Positions 1 to 8,662 of a stretch of DNA of 64,000 nucleotides are shown here, piece by piece. The position numbers and the translations under genes are program-made. Below the pieces are notes generated by a model that had not been told where the DNA came from, did no database searches, and worked only from the letters and a program-made list of their open reading frames with translations. Origin of the DNA: a bacterium. Lineage in GTDB: Bacteria; Zhuqueibacterota; QNDG01; JAFGCO01. The stretch is from the NCBI GenBank assembly GCA_016932575.1, contig JAFGCO010000055.1:62001-126000 (forward strand), read 5' to 3'. How positions within the stretch are numbered: position 1 is the stretch's first letter; every line of letters begins with the position of its first letter.

Positions 1-663
1 TGCAGAATCAATCAGTAACCGAATCAGTTTGACATTAACATTCGAAGCATTCCGGCAACGATCCTGAATACTACTCTTGATTTCATGGAGAGGCAGACCG
101 GATAATCGTTCATTCAAAACAGACGCCGTATTTTTCAAATCCTGTTCCTTTAATTTCGAATCGATCTGAATGACAATCGTCTTTACAGAACGGCTGCGCA
201 CATGAATAACAACCAGGACCTTCTGTGAATTCAATGAAATCAATTCCAGTTGATCGAAAATCGCATAGCTGACAGAGGGTGTCAACACAACGGCCAGTTC
301 ATTTGAAATCTGACCCAATATCTGGGATGCCTGCTCCAGTATTTCGTGGATATCCCATTGCTTTTTAAATACATTGCGAATGCATTCCTGTTCCCCGTGG
401 GTTAATTTTTCTCTTCGCATTAATGAATCAACGTACAGGCGGAATGTCTTGTCCGTTGGTATTCGTCCTGCGGATGTATGAGGTTGGTTCAGGTATCCCC
501 TTGCTTCCAAATCGGCCATTTCGTTTCGAATCGTGGCCGTACTGCATGACAGTGCACCCTTCTGTCGTACAACAAAATCAGAGCTTACGGGTACAGCTGT
601 TTGTATATAACTGTGAACAATACATCGCAATAACTGAGTTTGTCGTCGTGTAATTCCCTGCAT
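1..663 (-). CDS. hrcA: Heat-inducible transcription repressor HrcA (3' end cut by window)
   Basis: The reading frame runs from an ATG at 661-663 to the window edge, 221 codons with no stop. The N-terminus (MQGITRRQTQLLRC) followed by a winged-helix stretch with STATIRNEMADLE and HTSAGRIPTD is the HrcA signature; the rest looks like the start of its GAF-like domain. Family knowledge: HrcA represses groE/dnaK heat-shock operons by binding the CIRCE inverted repeat and is kept active by GroEL. No CIRCE element is visible in the leader, so autoregulation through it is not supported here. grpE and dnaK often follow hrcA but lie outside the window if present. Confidence 0.93.
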   Translation of the reverse strand, partial: MQGITRRQTQLLRCIVHSYIQTAVPVSSDFVVRQKGALSCSTATIRNEMADLEARGYLNQPHTSAGRIPTDKTFRLYVDSLMRREKLTHGEQECIRNVFKKQWDIHEILEQASQILGQISNELAVVLTPSVSYAIFDQLELISLNSQKVLVVIHVRSRSVKTIVIQIDSKLKEQDLKNTASVLNERLSGLPLHEIKSSIQDRCRNASNVNVKLIRLLIDSA

Positions 664-681
664 TTTTCACCACATAAATCA

Positions 682-702
682 CCCTGCTGCAAAAGAGCAG
701 GG
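682..702. other. Hairpin in the hrcA leader
   Basis: CCCTGCT (682-688) and AGCAGGG (696-702) form a perfect 7-bp stem with a 7-nt loop, 18 nt upstream of the hrcA start codon. No T-tract follows on either strand, so it is not a typical terminator. It could influence translation of hrcA; that is inference. Confidence 0.5.
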
Positions 703-788
703 TATAAAATCGAATACGCTCCAGAATACGCAAAAATCAACACAACTTGGCTCTATTCCATAAAATAATAAAGCCAAAAAACCAAATA

Positions 789-817
789 AAGTTAAACATT
801 TTTCCATATTGAGTCAA
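789..817 (-). promoter_or_regulatory. Putative housekeeping promoter of hrcA
   Basis: On the minus strand TTGACT (812-817) is followed after a 17-bp spacer by TAACTT (789-794). The site lies about 125 bp upstream of hrcA in the 272-bp gap after ftsX, a gap that otherwise holds only the leader hairpin. The -35 box is strong and the -10 box weak. Confidence 0.5.
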
Positions 818-935
818 GGTAAAAATATTTATTGTATTTAGGATGAAAATATGCACGTACAGATTGATCAATTCCCTGAATCATAGCAGACATCGATATC
901 ACTATTAACAAGATTATTTGATATCTCCCGTGCCC

Positions 936-1796
936 TCAGGTTTTTAAAAACCGTCTTACACTGACAATGCTGCCCAGATATCCAAGAATTGAACCTAAAA
1001 TCGGAGGGAAGAGATAAATCCAAAAAGATACATGTAAAAGTGTCGGAAATCGCATCCGAATACAAGAGACGACCATCCAAATAAGAACTGTGCTGATACT
1101 GCCTCCCATCAAACCCTGAAGCAAGCCTTGAATTAAATACGGCCTCCGAATAAATGATGGGGTTGCACCCACCAGCTCCATAATCGCGATTTTCTCCTTT
1201 TGTGCATAGATGGTTAATCTGAGAGTGTTTGAAACTAAAAATAAGGTGGCGATCCATACAAAGATACAAAGAATCAGCGTACCGATAAACAAGCCTCTTC
1301 GATACTGATGCAACACATGGAAAAGCCGGCCCTGATAAATTACTTCATCCACACCTGCTTTTGATTCGAGACAGCTGACCACACTATTGGCCTTTTGTGG
1401 TGAGTGGTACGTGTCTTTCAGATAGACATGAAATGACGCTGGTAAAGGATTTTCACCTAATATTGAAAGAGGATCCTCACCAAATTCATTCTTGAATTGC
1501 TCCATCGCTTTTTCGGGTGAAATATAGTCTACGGCTTTGACTCCCGGACACTGAAGAAGTTGTTTTTCCAGGAAGGAAATAGACGAGTCGCTCAAGCTGT
1601 TATCAATAAATACATCTAAACGCATCTTTTCGTGAAAAATGCCCACAAACTGCCCTACATTTGTGGTTAACAGTAAAAAAAATCCCAGAAGTGTAAAAGT
1701 AATCGCTACAGTGCTCACAGTTACAAAGGTAGCAACGCGAGTTCGTCGCAGCCCTGAGAATCCCTCTTTGACAATATATTGAAGATTGAGAATCAT
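936..1796 (-). CDS. ftsX: Cell division protein FtsX
   Basis: A 286-residue membrane protein with FtsX architecture: a short cytoplasmic N-terminus, one membrane helix (about 22-46), an extracytoplasmic domain (about 50-165) and three C-terminal helices (about 172-195, 220-245, 258-280). With FtsE it forms an ABC-type complex that, in other bacteria, activates peptidoglycan hydrolases at the division site. The ATG overlaps the ftsE stop codon by 4 nt (ATGA), so the two are translationally coupled. It is the last gene of the run yjbQ-thiL-methyltransferase-ftsE-ftsX. Confidence 0.93.
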   Translation of the reverse strand: MILNLQYIVKEGFSGLRRTRVATFVTVSTVAITFTLLGFFLLLTTNVGQFVGIFHEKMRLDVFIDNSLSDSSISFLEKQLLQCPGVKAVDYISPEKAMEQFKNEFGEDPLSILGENPLPASFHVYLKDTYHSPQKANSVVSCLESKAGVDEVIYQGRLFHVLHQYRRGLFIGTLILCIFVWIATLFLVSNTLRLTIYAQKEKIAIMELVGATPSFIRRPYLIQGLLQGLMGGSISTVLIWMVVSCIRMRFPTLLHVSFWIYLFPPILGSILGYLGSIVSVRRFLKT

Positions 1797-2443
1797 GGCA
1801 CGACTTTCCCTTCGTTTAACCTGACGATTGTTATCGCATGGCCGCTTTCGGGCAATTCCTTATGGGATGCCATTAAAACTGCTGTCCCCTTTCGGTTAAT
1901 CCGGAATAAAAGCTGCATCACATCCCGTGTGGATTCCGGATCAAGATTCCCCGTAGGCTCATCAGCAAGCAATACAAACGGCTCATTACTTAACGCCCGG
2001 GCAATGGCCACGCGCTGCTGTTCCCCGCCGGACAATTCAGAGGGCATGGCGTACCGTTTATGGCTCAAACCCACTTCGGCCAGTACCTGAAAAGCCCGTT
2101 TTTTTATTTTTCTTCCGGGAACACCAGTCGCCCAAAGAGCAAAAGCAACATTTTCATATACATCACGATCATCCAGCAGTTTAAAATCCTGAAAAATCAC
2201 GCCAACCTTTCGGCGAAACAACGGAATTTGGCCCGGTCTAATCTGACGAGACCGGTAATCCGCCACTTTCACCGTTCCCCTTGTTGGCTTTAATTCCATA
2301 TGAATCAGTCTTAATATCGTACTCTTTCCCGCTCCGCTTGGGCCGATCAGACACACAAACTCACCCGCTTTGACACGAAGATCTATATTCGAAAGAATGG
2401 GATATTTATCTATATGATACCAGACGTCCTTTAATTCGATCAT
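1793..2443 (-). CDS. ftsE: Cell division ATP-binding protein FtsE
   Basis: An ABC ATPase of 216 residues. Walker A GPSGAGKST, the signature LSGGEQQRVAIARAL and Walker B VLLADEPTGNLDP are all present, and the protein has the short length typical of FtsE/LolD-type ATPases; pairing with ftsX identifies it as FtsE. A longer version could start at a TTG at 2458, but the ATG at 2443 has a strong GGAGGG site 5 nt upstream and overlaps the stop of the preceding gene (TAATG), so that start is preferred. Confidence 0.94.
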   Translation of the reverse strand: MIELKDVWYHIDKYPILSNIDLRVKAGEFVCLIGPSGAGKSTILRLIHMELKPTRGTVKVADYRSRQIRPGQIPLFRRKVGVIFQDFKLLDDRDVYENVAFALWATGVPGRKIKKRAFQVLAEVGLSHKRYAMPSELSGGEQQRVAIARALSNEPFVLLADEPTGNLDPESTRDVMQLLFRINRKGTAVLMASHKELPESGHAITIVRLNEGKVVP

Positions 2444-3204
2444 TATTCCCTCCGACAAAGCACTACATGAATCCGTTCTGAATGGTTATTTCCCGGCTCA
2501 AAGGTGAAGTCATCAAAATGTCCATAATATTCAAAACCGCAGGCCTCAGCCTGTTCAATATAAAATGATACAGGATAAATCCACTGTTTATGATGTTCGT
2601 AATATATATTTTTTTGATTATCGATCAAGATATTAAATTCCGTATGCTGGCAACTTTTTCTTGCATTATACCAGCATTGTCTTGTATAGTAAAATCCATT
2701 CTCCCGCCCTTTCTCAGTATAACCAGCCCAGCACTGTTTCACGTGATGTTCCGTTACAATATCAAAGACCAGAATACCATGAATCCGAAGCGAATAAAAC
2801 AATTGGCGGAAAACTTGGGTAATTTTATCTTTCGGTATATAATGAATCGTATCGTATAAACAAAGCAGCGCATCCCAATTTTTCACTGCGGGTTGGCACA
2901 GATCACCCTGCCAAACCCTTTTCATTCCTTTTGATCGTGCCATGTAAACCATCGGCAATGAAATATCAAATCCGGCGGCCCAAAAGCCTCTCCGTTTTAA
3001 TTCCAGGACCATTGATCCGGTGCCGCATCCGACATCCAGCACAGAATGAATATTTTTACCAAATTTTTTAAAACATTCTTCAATATAATCCGCCCATAAA
3101 CGATAATTGACATGGGACATCAAATCATCATAGAATCCGGCAATGGCATGATAGGGTTTATTGATCTGCCGTTTCTTAAATGGATATAAACCGAAAGTTC
3201 TCAT
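2443..3204 (-). CDS. Class I SAM-dependent methyltransferase
   Basis: About 253 residues. SAM motif I is clear (VLDVGCGTGS), followed by an acidic residue after the second strand (GFDIS) and the motif IV region WDALLCLYDTIHYI, so this is a Rossmann-fold methyltransferase of the type acting on small molecules or proteins. The substrate cannot be told from sequence. An upstream in-frame start at 3225 exists, but ATG 3204 overlaps the thiL stop by 4 nt (ATGA) and is the more likely start. It sits between thiL and ftsE with overlaps on both sides, so it is co-transcribed with them. Confidence 0.85.
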   Translation of the reverse strand: MRTFGLYPFKKRQINKPYHAIAGFYDDLMSHVNYRLWADYIEECFKKFGKNIHSVLDVGCGTGSMVLELKRRGFWAAGFDISLPMVYMARSKGMKRVWQGDLCQPAVKNWDALLCLYDTIHYIPKDKITQVFRQLFYSLRIHGILVFDIVTEHHVKQCWAGYTEKGRENGFYYTRQCWYNARKSCQHTEFNILIDNQKNIYYEHHKQWIYPVSFYIEQAEACGFEYYGHFDDFTFEPGNNHSERIHVVLCRRE

Positions 3205-4199
3205 TGATGAAAATGATCCCAGCACTGAAAATTTAAAGGGGTTGTTTCACCATTTATTTCAATGATAACGCCTTCTGAAGCTTTTCTAATGTCTCCAATT
3301 TTTTGAAGAGTTGAAATACCGTAGTACTGGTTGGATTCGAGTCGATAATACGCCTCCGGCTGTATTGTAAAAAGCAATTCATATTCTTCACCGCTCTCCA
3401 TGACAAATGATAATATTGAATGTTCTCTCTTTTCAATCCAGCGCAGTGCAGAGGATGCAATCGGTACCCGATCTGCGAATATCCGGCATCCCACATGGCT
3501 TTCCCGACAAATATGGTGGATTTCAGAAGACAATCCATCACTGATGTCAATCATGCTGGTTACGCCTCCGTGCTTTAAAAGTTTTCTGGATTCATAAATA
3601 CGAGGCACCGGCTTGAGAAACCGTGTTCTTGCATCGTTGTATTCCAGATCATTGTTACCTTCTGTCAGAACTTCCATCCCGGACCTCGCATCACCCAGGG
3701 GACCTGTCACACAGAGATAATCTCCCGGCCTGGCGCCGGATCGTTTCAATGCGCATCCTGATTCCACTTCACCTATCACCGTGATCGTAATGATACTGTC
3801 TCGAGGCAGCCGGACTGTATCACCCCCAACGATCGGACACTGAAATGCATGACTGCATGCATTGAGGCCTTGATAGAAATCGTCTATTGTCTTAATTGTC
3901 CAAAAATCAGAAATGCCCAGAGAAACGATAGCACATACAGGCAAACCGCCCATAGCCGCCACGTCACTGAGATTGACAGCCAGGGCTTTCCAGCCCAAGG
4001 CTTCGAATGGCGTGTATGATAAATCGTAATGAACATGTTCAACCAGGGTGTCGATCGTAAAGATGGTTTCCCATGCGGGATTGGGTTTGATCAGGGCTCC
4101 ATCATCGCCAATCCCCAAACCAATCCGATTGCTATGGAAAGACAAGTGGGATCGGAACCGCTTAATCAAACCGAATTCACCCACATCTGACAGACCCAC
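3201..4199 (-). CDS. thiL: Thiamine-monophosphate kinase ThiL
   Basis: A 332-residue protein with the ThiL N-terminus (VGEFGLIKRF), the GIGDDGA motif, DTLVEHVHYDL and the NLSDVAAMGG helix, all characteristic of the ThiL/PurM-like ATP-binding fold. It phosphorylates thiamine monophosphate to the active cofactor thiamine diphosphate. The start is a GTG at 4199 placed directly after the yjbQ stop (TGAGTG), with GGAGGG overlapping the end of yjbQ as ribosome-binding site. Adjacency to yjbQ supports a thiamine-related role for both. Confidence 0.95.
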   Translation of the reverse strand: MGLSDVGEFGLIKRFRSHLSFHSNRIGLGIGDDGALIKPNPAWETIFTIDTLVEHVHYDLSYTPFEALGWKALAVNLSDVAAMGGLPVCAIVSLGISDFWTIKTIDDFYQGLNACSHAFQCPIVGGDTVRLPRDSIITITVIGEVESGCALKRSGARPGDYLCVTGPLGDARSGMEVLTEGNNDLEYNDARTRFLKPVPRIYESRKLLKHGGVTSMIDISDGLSSEIHHICRESHVGCRIFADRVPIASSALRWIEKREHSILSFVMESGEEYELLFTIQPEAYYRLESNQYYGISTLQKIGDIRKASEGVIIEINGETTPLNFQCWDHFHQ

Positions 4200-4598
4200 T
4201 CAGCCCTCCATGACTTTAACCATCATCCTGCGTTGACGGGGGCCGTCAAATTCGCAAAAATATACAGATTGCCACGTACCCAGCACCAGACGCCCACCCG
4301 TAATCAGCAATGTCAATGACGGACCGAACAGGCTGGATTTAATATGGGCTGCCGAGTTGCCTTCCATATGTTGATAATCGTCTCGAAAGGGAATCACTTT
4401 ATTCAATTCATAGAGAATATCCCGAACCACCGAAGGATCCGCATTTTCATTGATTGTCACACCAGCCGTAGTATGGGGTACCCACACAACACAGAAGCCC
4501 TCTATCACGCCACTCTTTTGAATTACAGATTGAATTTGCTGATCCACAATCACCAGTTCTGTTTGGGAATTCGTTGAAATTTTCACTTCCTGAATCAT
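4200..4598 (-). CDS. yjbQ: YjbQ/UPF0047 family protein (secondary thiamine-phosphate synthase type)
   Basis: A full-length 132-residue UPF0047 protein. The conserved core is visible: VPHTTAGVTINENADPSVVRDI, a central DDYQHMEGNSAAHIKSSLFG and the C-terminal LGTWQSVYFCEFDGPR. Family knowledge: E. coli YjbQ has weak thiamine-phosphate synthase activity and some homologues are called secondary thiamine-phosphate synthase enzymes. Here the stop codon is directly followed by the thiL start, which makes a thiamine role more credible than sequence alone. Its true physiological substrate is unproven. Confidence 0.9.
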   Translation of the reverse strand: MIQEVKISTNSQTELVIVDQQIQSVIQKSGVIEGFCVVWVPHTTAGVTINENADPSVVRDILYELNKVIPFRDDYQHMEGNSAAHIKSSLFGPSLTLLITGGRLVLGTWQSVYFCEFDGPRQRRMMVKVMEG

Positions 4599-4658
4599 AC
4601 TTCAATGTAAAAAAGGCCTTACTTTTTTCCAAACCATTTTTCATCTGATATAGGATAT

Positions 4659-5462
4659 CTACTTTCCGGTCACTTTAATGTCGCCATTCACTGTTTGCAA
4701 TTGAATGGAACCCGATCCATTACCAACCACACCATAGAATGTTGTCTTCGATATTCTTTGCTGGTGAACTTCCAGCCCGTCAACAAAAATCGACCCATTG
4801 GTTACCTGAGCTTCCATCACTGCAGAAAAGACACCCATGGTTTCGAGTGCGATATCCCCATTTACAGCAGCAAGAATGCAGTACCCCTGATCGGGAAGGA
4901 TCATTTCGCAATGGATTTCTCCATTCACAATCGAAGCCAAGCAGCTTCCTCTGATATTCTGACAATCGACTTCACCATTCACAAGCTCCGCCTTTACCGC
5001 ATTTGTCATATTGAGAACGATAAGATCCCCATTGATTGAAGCGGCAGTAACAGTCAATGATCGAGGTAGCCGAACATGATAATCCACTTCATAAGATCGT
5101 CTGTTGGATTCATTGGGCTGCTCTGTTTTCACGCTGAGCACTGAATCGCTGGTCCGCACTTTCACCTGAAGCAGGCTGAGATGATCATCCGCATCCGTCT
5201 GTGTATCTGACCGGACAACACGATCGCCCCAAATCTCTATTGAATCACAGTCCGTTCCCGTTATCTCTATATCACCATTGATTCCCCCTATTTCAAACTC
5301 GACAATCTTATCCGCGGGAACCTGATAACTGAAATGTTCAATCGCCGAGGCATCCAGACTCATATTCAAAGAATCAGAAACAGAGCATGACATGATTCCC
5401 AGTGTGACCCAAAGTGTGAGTCCGATCCAAAATAGTTTTACACTTCTTGCAAATAAAGACAT
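4659..5462 (-). CDS. DUF4097-type repeat protein, probably exported
   Basis: 267 residues. The N-terminus has a hydrophobic stretch (about 9-25) ending IMSC, which could be a lipobox, though Met at -2 is unusual. The rest consists of short beta-rich repeats with an Asn-Gly turn: GGINGDIEI, ASINGDLIV, ELVNGEVDC, SIVNGEIHC, AAVNGDIAL, QVTNGSIFV and QTVNGDIKV, seven in all. This is the pattern of DUF4097/DUF2807 putative adhesin-like beta-solenoids. The function is unknown. It lies 22 bp downstream of the FecR/TPR gene and 60 bp before yjbQ, in the same direction. Confidence 0.75.
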   Translation of the reverse strand: MSLFARSVKLFWIGLTLWVTLGIMSCSVSDSLNMSLDASAIEHFSYQVPADKIVEFEIGGINGDIEITGTDCDSIEIWGDRVVRSDTQTDADDHLSLLQVKVRTSDSVLSVKTEQPNESNRRSYEVDYHVRLPRSLTVTAASINGDLIVLNMTNAVKAELVNGEVDCQNIRGSCLASIVNGEIHCEMILPDQGYCILAAVNGDIALETMGVFSAVMEAQVTNGSIFVDGLEVHQQRISKTTFYGVVGNGSGSIQLQTVNGDIKVTGK

Positions 5463-5484
5463 GGTATTCTCCTTTCAAAAACAA

Positions 5485-6207
5485 TCAGGAATCAGACATT
5501 AACCGGTCCAATGCAGCCTGTATTTTCTTTTTCCGGTTGATCAACTTTTGTGAGGTATCCGAATCCTCAATCTGCTTCAGGGCAGTACGATAAGCATCAC
5601 ATGCGCGTCCGGGTTTCTTCAGGGCCTCAAAAGCCTGTCCCAGATGGAAGTGGATCTCGCCATGGTCAACAAGAGAAGGATACCGCTCTAAGATTTTATA
5701 AAATTTCATAATAGCATTTGTATAATATTCTGCGGCTAAAAGTGCCCTTGCACCATTGGCTTCCAACGACCAATCTGATTTCTTAATCGAAGAATCGTCA
5801 ATCGGTTTTATCTCTTTTTTTGTACCGCGCACCACGCTCACATTGGTAATATGAATTTTTTCTGTCGATTCCGGGACATCAAGCGTTTCCACTTTTTTTG
5901 ACATCAAATAAAGAAACAGTTGCCGCTCTGTAATGCGCCGCAAATCACTGACATCCAGCACCGCGTTACTGCCCAGAGTGAAAATCGATTGATCATCGAG
6001 CTCAAGTACGACTTTGGACGCTTCCCCGGAAAAAATGGTGTCCATAGGCTTCAGGTTCATACCGATTCCGGCAGAAATCCAGTCTTCTTCCAACCCACGA
6101 CGAATACGAATATCTCCTTGGATTTGACGAATGCGCACAGCTGAGGATGTCACCTGAGCACTTATCATAAGCGCTATGCAAAACTGATTGATATGCCTTA
6201 TCATCAC
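5485..6207 (-). CDS. Exported FecR-domain protein with TPR-like C-terminus
   Basis: 240 residues. The N-terminal 22 residues look like a signal peptide. Residues about 25-110 resemble a FecR domain (VRIRQIQGDIRIRRG, then KPMDTIFSGEASKVVLELDDQSIFTLGSNAVLDV). Residues about 145-235 contain helical repeats of TPR type (ALLAAEYYTNAIMKFYKILERYP; IHFHLGQAFEALKKPGRACDAYRTAL). There is no cytoplasmic anti-sigma part, so it is more likely a periplasmic scaffold than a classical FecR regulator. It sits between the transglutaminase/barrel gene and the DUF4097 gene. Confidence 0.7.
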   Translation of the reverse strand: MMIRHINQFCIALMISAQVTSSAVRIRQIQGDIRIRRGLEEDWISAGIGMNLKPMDTIFSGEASKVVLELDDQSIFTLGSNAVLDVSDLRRITERQLFLYLMSKKVETLDVPESTEKIHITNVSVVRGTKKEIKPIDDSSIKKSDWSLEANGARALLAAEYYTNAIMKFYKILERYPSLVDHGEIHFHLGQAFEALKKPGRACDAYRTALKQIEDSDTSQKLINRKKKIQAALDRLMSDS

Positions 6208-6222
6208 CGGCCCCTTTTCATA

Positions 6223-7869
6223 TTATTTAACGTTGATAATTTTCACCCAGCCTTCATCCAATCCCTGACGTATCACCCCTTCCTCCATATACTGGGTGGC
6301 AGCCGCCTTCCAGGCAGTTTCAAATCCAGCCTGAATCAGAGTGGTTTCTACAGGAATCCACAGGGTTGAAACGCCTTCCCTGTTCTTCCGAACAAGATAG
6401 CGTTTTTCATTGCTGGAAATAATACTGCCCTGCTCCGGAACAACACTGGAATCAAAGATTAAATAGACATGACCCTGAGATATTTCGGGATCCCGCACAT
6501 CAATAAATGCTGTTGAAATACCAATACTTTCTAATAAGGACGCATAGAGTACAACAAGATCGTCGCAATCACCCGTTCCCAGAGAAAGTGTCTTGGGTGC
6601 AAACTGGACACGGTCGTCCCGATCAAATGGTATATTGGGATCGCTTTGATACCGGATTCCTCTTTTACCCAGTGTATTAAAAATTAAACGGGCCTCCTGA
6701 AATTTACGGTCTGCTCTATTCACCGATACCGAATCGGATTTCAGCATGGATCGACTTAACAAATGAATTGCCTGATCATCAGGAGTGACAAATACAGTCA
6801 ATTTATCGATCTCACCATTCCAGGCATTCTTGCTGTGTACGACAACCTGAGCGCTGTAACTTTTTCGTAATGTTGTTCCGGCTCTCGCTTCTATCTCAAG
6901 ATCTATTACCGCAGGTTCACGATTTTCAGTTTTCAATAATTCGGGTCCAAACAGTAAATATACTGGAATATCTTTTGATTCTCCCTTTGGAATTTCAATA
7001 AAGCCACTTTGACGCACGCCATCCGTATATCCGTCAATCCAGGAATGCAAGTTGACTTCTATTGAATAGCCCGCCGTATTCTGAATGGTGACGTACGCCA
7101 GTGGATACATATTATAGAACCGGTAATATGCCGGGTAAATATCCTCCACAATAACCTTAACCATTTTCACATTGAAAATTTCTCTTTTCTTTCCCCACAT
7201 GAAACAAAATCCAAACCCAAATTCAAAACCACTGTTGGGATTTGTTGTTGAAAAATCCACAAAATGGTATCTTGAGATAAAATTGAGGGCAAACCAGCTG
7301 GACAGTATCACATGGGCGCCCGCTCCGCTATACATGCCAAAATCGAAATCGGATTGGGTGGAAACATTCGTGTTTTGAATGTTATCGTTTTCAACAGCCG
7401 TGTCGACCAGCCAGTAGGTGCCTGTTCCTGCGCAAACAAAGGGCTGAATGCGACTCTCGAGACGGCTTGTCAATAAATCATACCTCACCCCAAACACCAA
7501 AGGAATCATCACAGAAACATGAACATTTTCCTCATATTGTTCCTTTTCCACAACCTGCACCTTGGCCACCGAACCCAGACTGCTCTCCATAAACCAGTTT
7601 TCATACAGACGAGAAAAAAAAGTGAGGGAAGCACCCGTACCTTCTACGTTTATACTCGATGTATTATCTGTTGCATCAACCCGAATATTCATGGTCTGAT
7701 CGTTGATTTTCCAAAATCCGCCTCGAATCCCGAGACCTGTCGAACGGGTCATGCCTTGTCCATACATTGAGGTTGTATGTAAAAATAGAAGGACAATAAT
7801 AAATACACCGGGATTGTAACGGTTATTGATGCAGTTTTGTGATTTTTTCATGTTCGCTTTTAATTGCAT
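6223..7869 (-). CDS. Outer-membrane beta-barrel-like protein fused to a transglutaminase-like domain
   Basis: About 548 residues from ATG 7869; ATG 7851 (MKKSQNC) is an equally plausible start, and both are followed by a signal peptide ending near MYGQG. Residues about 40-240 resemble an outer-membrane barrel, with alternating beta strands closely matching the next gene upstream (GLGIRGGFW, LTFFSR, RYHFVDF, SGFEFGFGFCF). After a beta-rich middle region, residues about 400-500 show a transglutaminase-like fold: GTGDCDDLVVLYASLLESIG with Cys435, then GHVYLIF and WIPVETT as candidate His and acidic members of the triad. The activity may be proteolytic or cross-linking; this is not known. The combination is unusual. 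Confidence 0.7.
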   Translation of the reverse strand: MQLKANMKKSQNCINNRYNPGVFIIVLLFLHTTSMYGQGMTRSTGLGIRGGFWKINDQTMNIRVDATDNTSSINVEGTGASLTFFSRLYENWFMESSLGSVAKVQVVEKEQYEENVHVSVMIPLVFGVRYDLLTSRLESRIQPFVCAGTGTYWLVDTAVENDNIQNTNVSTQSDFDFGMYSGAGAHVILSSWFALNFISRYHFVDFSTTNPNSGFEFGFGFCFMWGKKREIFNVKMVKVIVEDIYPAYYRFYNMYPLAYVTIQNTAGYSIEVNLHSWIDGYTDGVRQSGFIEIPKGESKDIPVYLLFGPELLKTENREPAVIDLEIEARAGTTLRKSYSAQVVVHSKNAWNGEIDKLTVFVTPDDQAIHLLSRSMLKSDSVSVNRADRKFQEARLIFNTLGKRGIRYQSDPNIPFDRDDRVQFAPKTLSLGTGDCDDLVVLYASLLESIGISTAFIDVRDPEISQGHVYLIFDSSVVPEQGSIISSNEKRYLVRKNREGVSTLWIPVETTLIQAGFETAWKAAATQYMEEGVIRQGLDEGWVKIINVK

Positions 7870-7925
7870 TGTACGCCTGTAAAATATTTTGATCAACGAA
7901 TTATATATTGACTTTCTTAATTTCA

Positions 7926-8570
7926 CTAACGTCGCCATGAAAATGCCAGACCCATACCTATTTCAAATCCGCTCAAATTATTTTCCGGATTGAAATTAAT
8001 GAAATGATATCGCATTTCTACATGAAAAGCAAGCCAGTCTGTCAAAAGAAAATAATTACCCGCTCCCACAAAGGCACCTGCTTTGATGCGATTATTCACT
8101 GTCACTTCATCGTCCATTAATGAATACTGGATCTTATGAACATGGGTAATAACATAGGGTCCGCCTCCTGCTGAAACATACGGTAAAAACGGGCTTGTGT
8201 TCCGGTCAGAAATAAGGGAATATGCATATCCGAAAAGAACGGGGGAAATCACCTGTACATCCACCTGTTCGGAGAAGAGCCCCTCTTCCACAACATGAAC
8301 ATGAACAATGCTTCCAAGAGTAAAAGTGATATGTCCCCTTTCTCCTGATCCGGAAAAAAATGTAAGAAATCCTCCGACGCCATCGACATTCACCTGGCTG
8401 GTAGCTATTTCTTGTGAATTCACGCGGATCATGTCATCTTCTCCCTGTTGATGCCAGTAACCACCCCGAAAAGCAATCCCCGCCCTATCCTGAAAATGTG
8501 ATCCAGCGTATGCAGAAACACTGACCATACATCCGATTACCCATAAAATTTGTTTCACTTTGTGTTGCAT
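7926..8570 (-). CDS. Outer-membrane beta-barrel protein, paralogue of the neighbouring barrel domain
   Basis: 214 residues from the ATG at 8570, chosen because AGGAGG lies 6 nt upstream; an earlier in-frame Met at 8588 lacks a site. There is a signal peptide of about 22 residues ending SAYA. The mature part is almost entirely amphipathic beta strands with aromatic ends and a C-terminal strand GFEIGMGLAFSW, fitting a small outer-membrane barrel. It aligns by eye along its length with residues about 40-240 of the downstream gene (RGGYW/RGGFW, LTFFS, RYHF[IV][ND]F, SGFE[IF]G), so a tandem duplication is likely. The function is unknown. Confidence 0.75.
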   Translation of the reverse strand: MQHKVKQILWVIGCMVSVSAYAGSHFQDRAGIAFRGGYWHQQGEDDMIRVNSQEIATSQVNVDGVGGFLTFFSGSGERGHITFTLGSIVHVHVVEEGLFSEQVDVQVISPVLFGYAYSLISDRNTSPFLPYVSAGGGPYVITHVHKIQYSLMDDEVTVNNRIKAGAFVGAGNYFLLTDWLAFHVEMRYHFINFNPENNLSGFEIGMGLAFSWRR

Positions 8571-8662
8571 CAGATCCTCCTTTAACATTAAACTGTAATT
8601 TAATTAATTTTTTAATCAGTGCCAACTTTAAGTTTTCTATTTAGTAATCCCGGAATCATCTT

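Noticed and set aside
664-935. CIRCE element upstream of hrcA
   Set aside because: The TTAGCACTC-N9-GAGTGCTAA inverted repeat was looked for and is absent; only an unrelated hairpin is present.
868-1269. 133-codon minus-strand frame overlapping ftsX
   Set aside because: It overlaps the end of ftsX in another frame and resembles nothing.
2735-2750. Third parS-like site (TGTTTCACGTGATGTT)
   Set aside because: Only the left half and centre match; the last four bases are wrong and it lies inside the methyltransferase gene.
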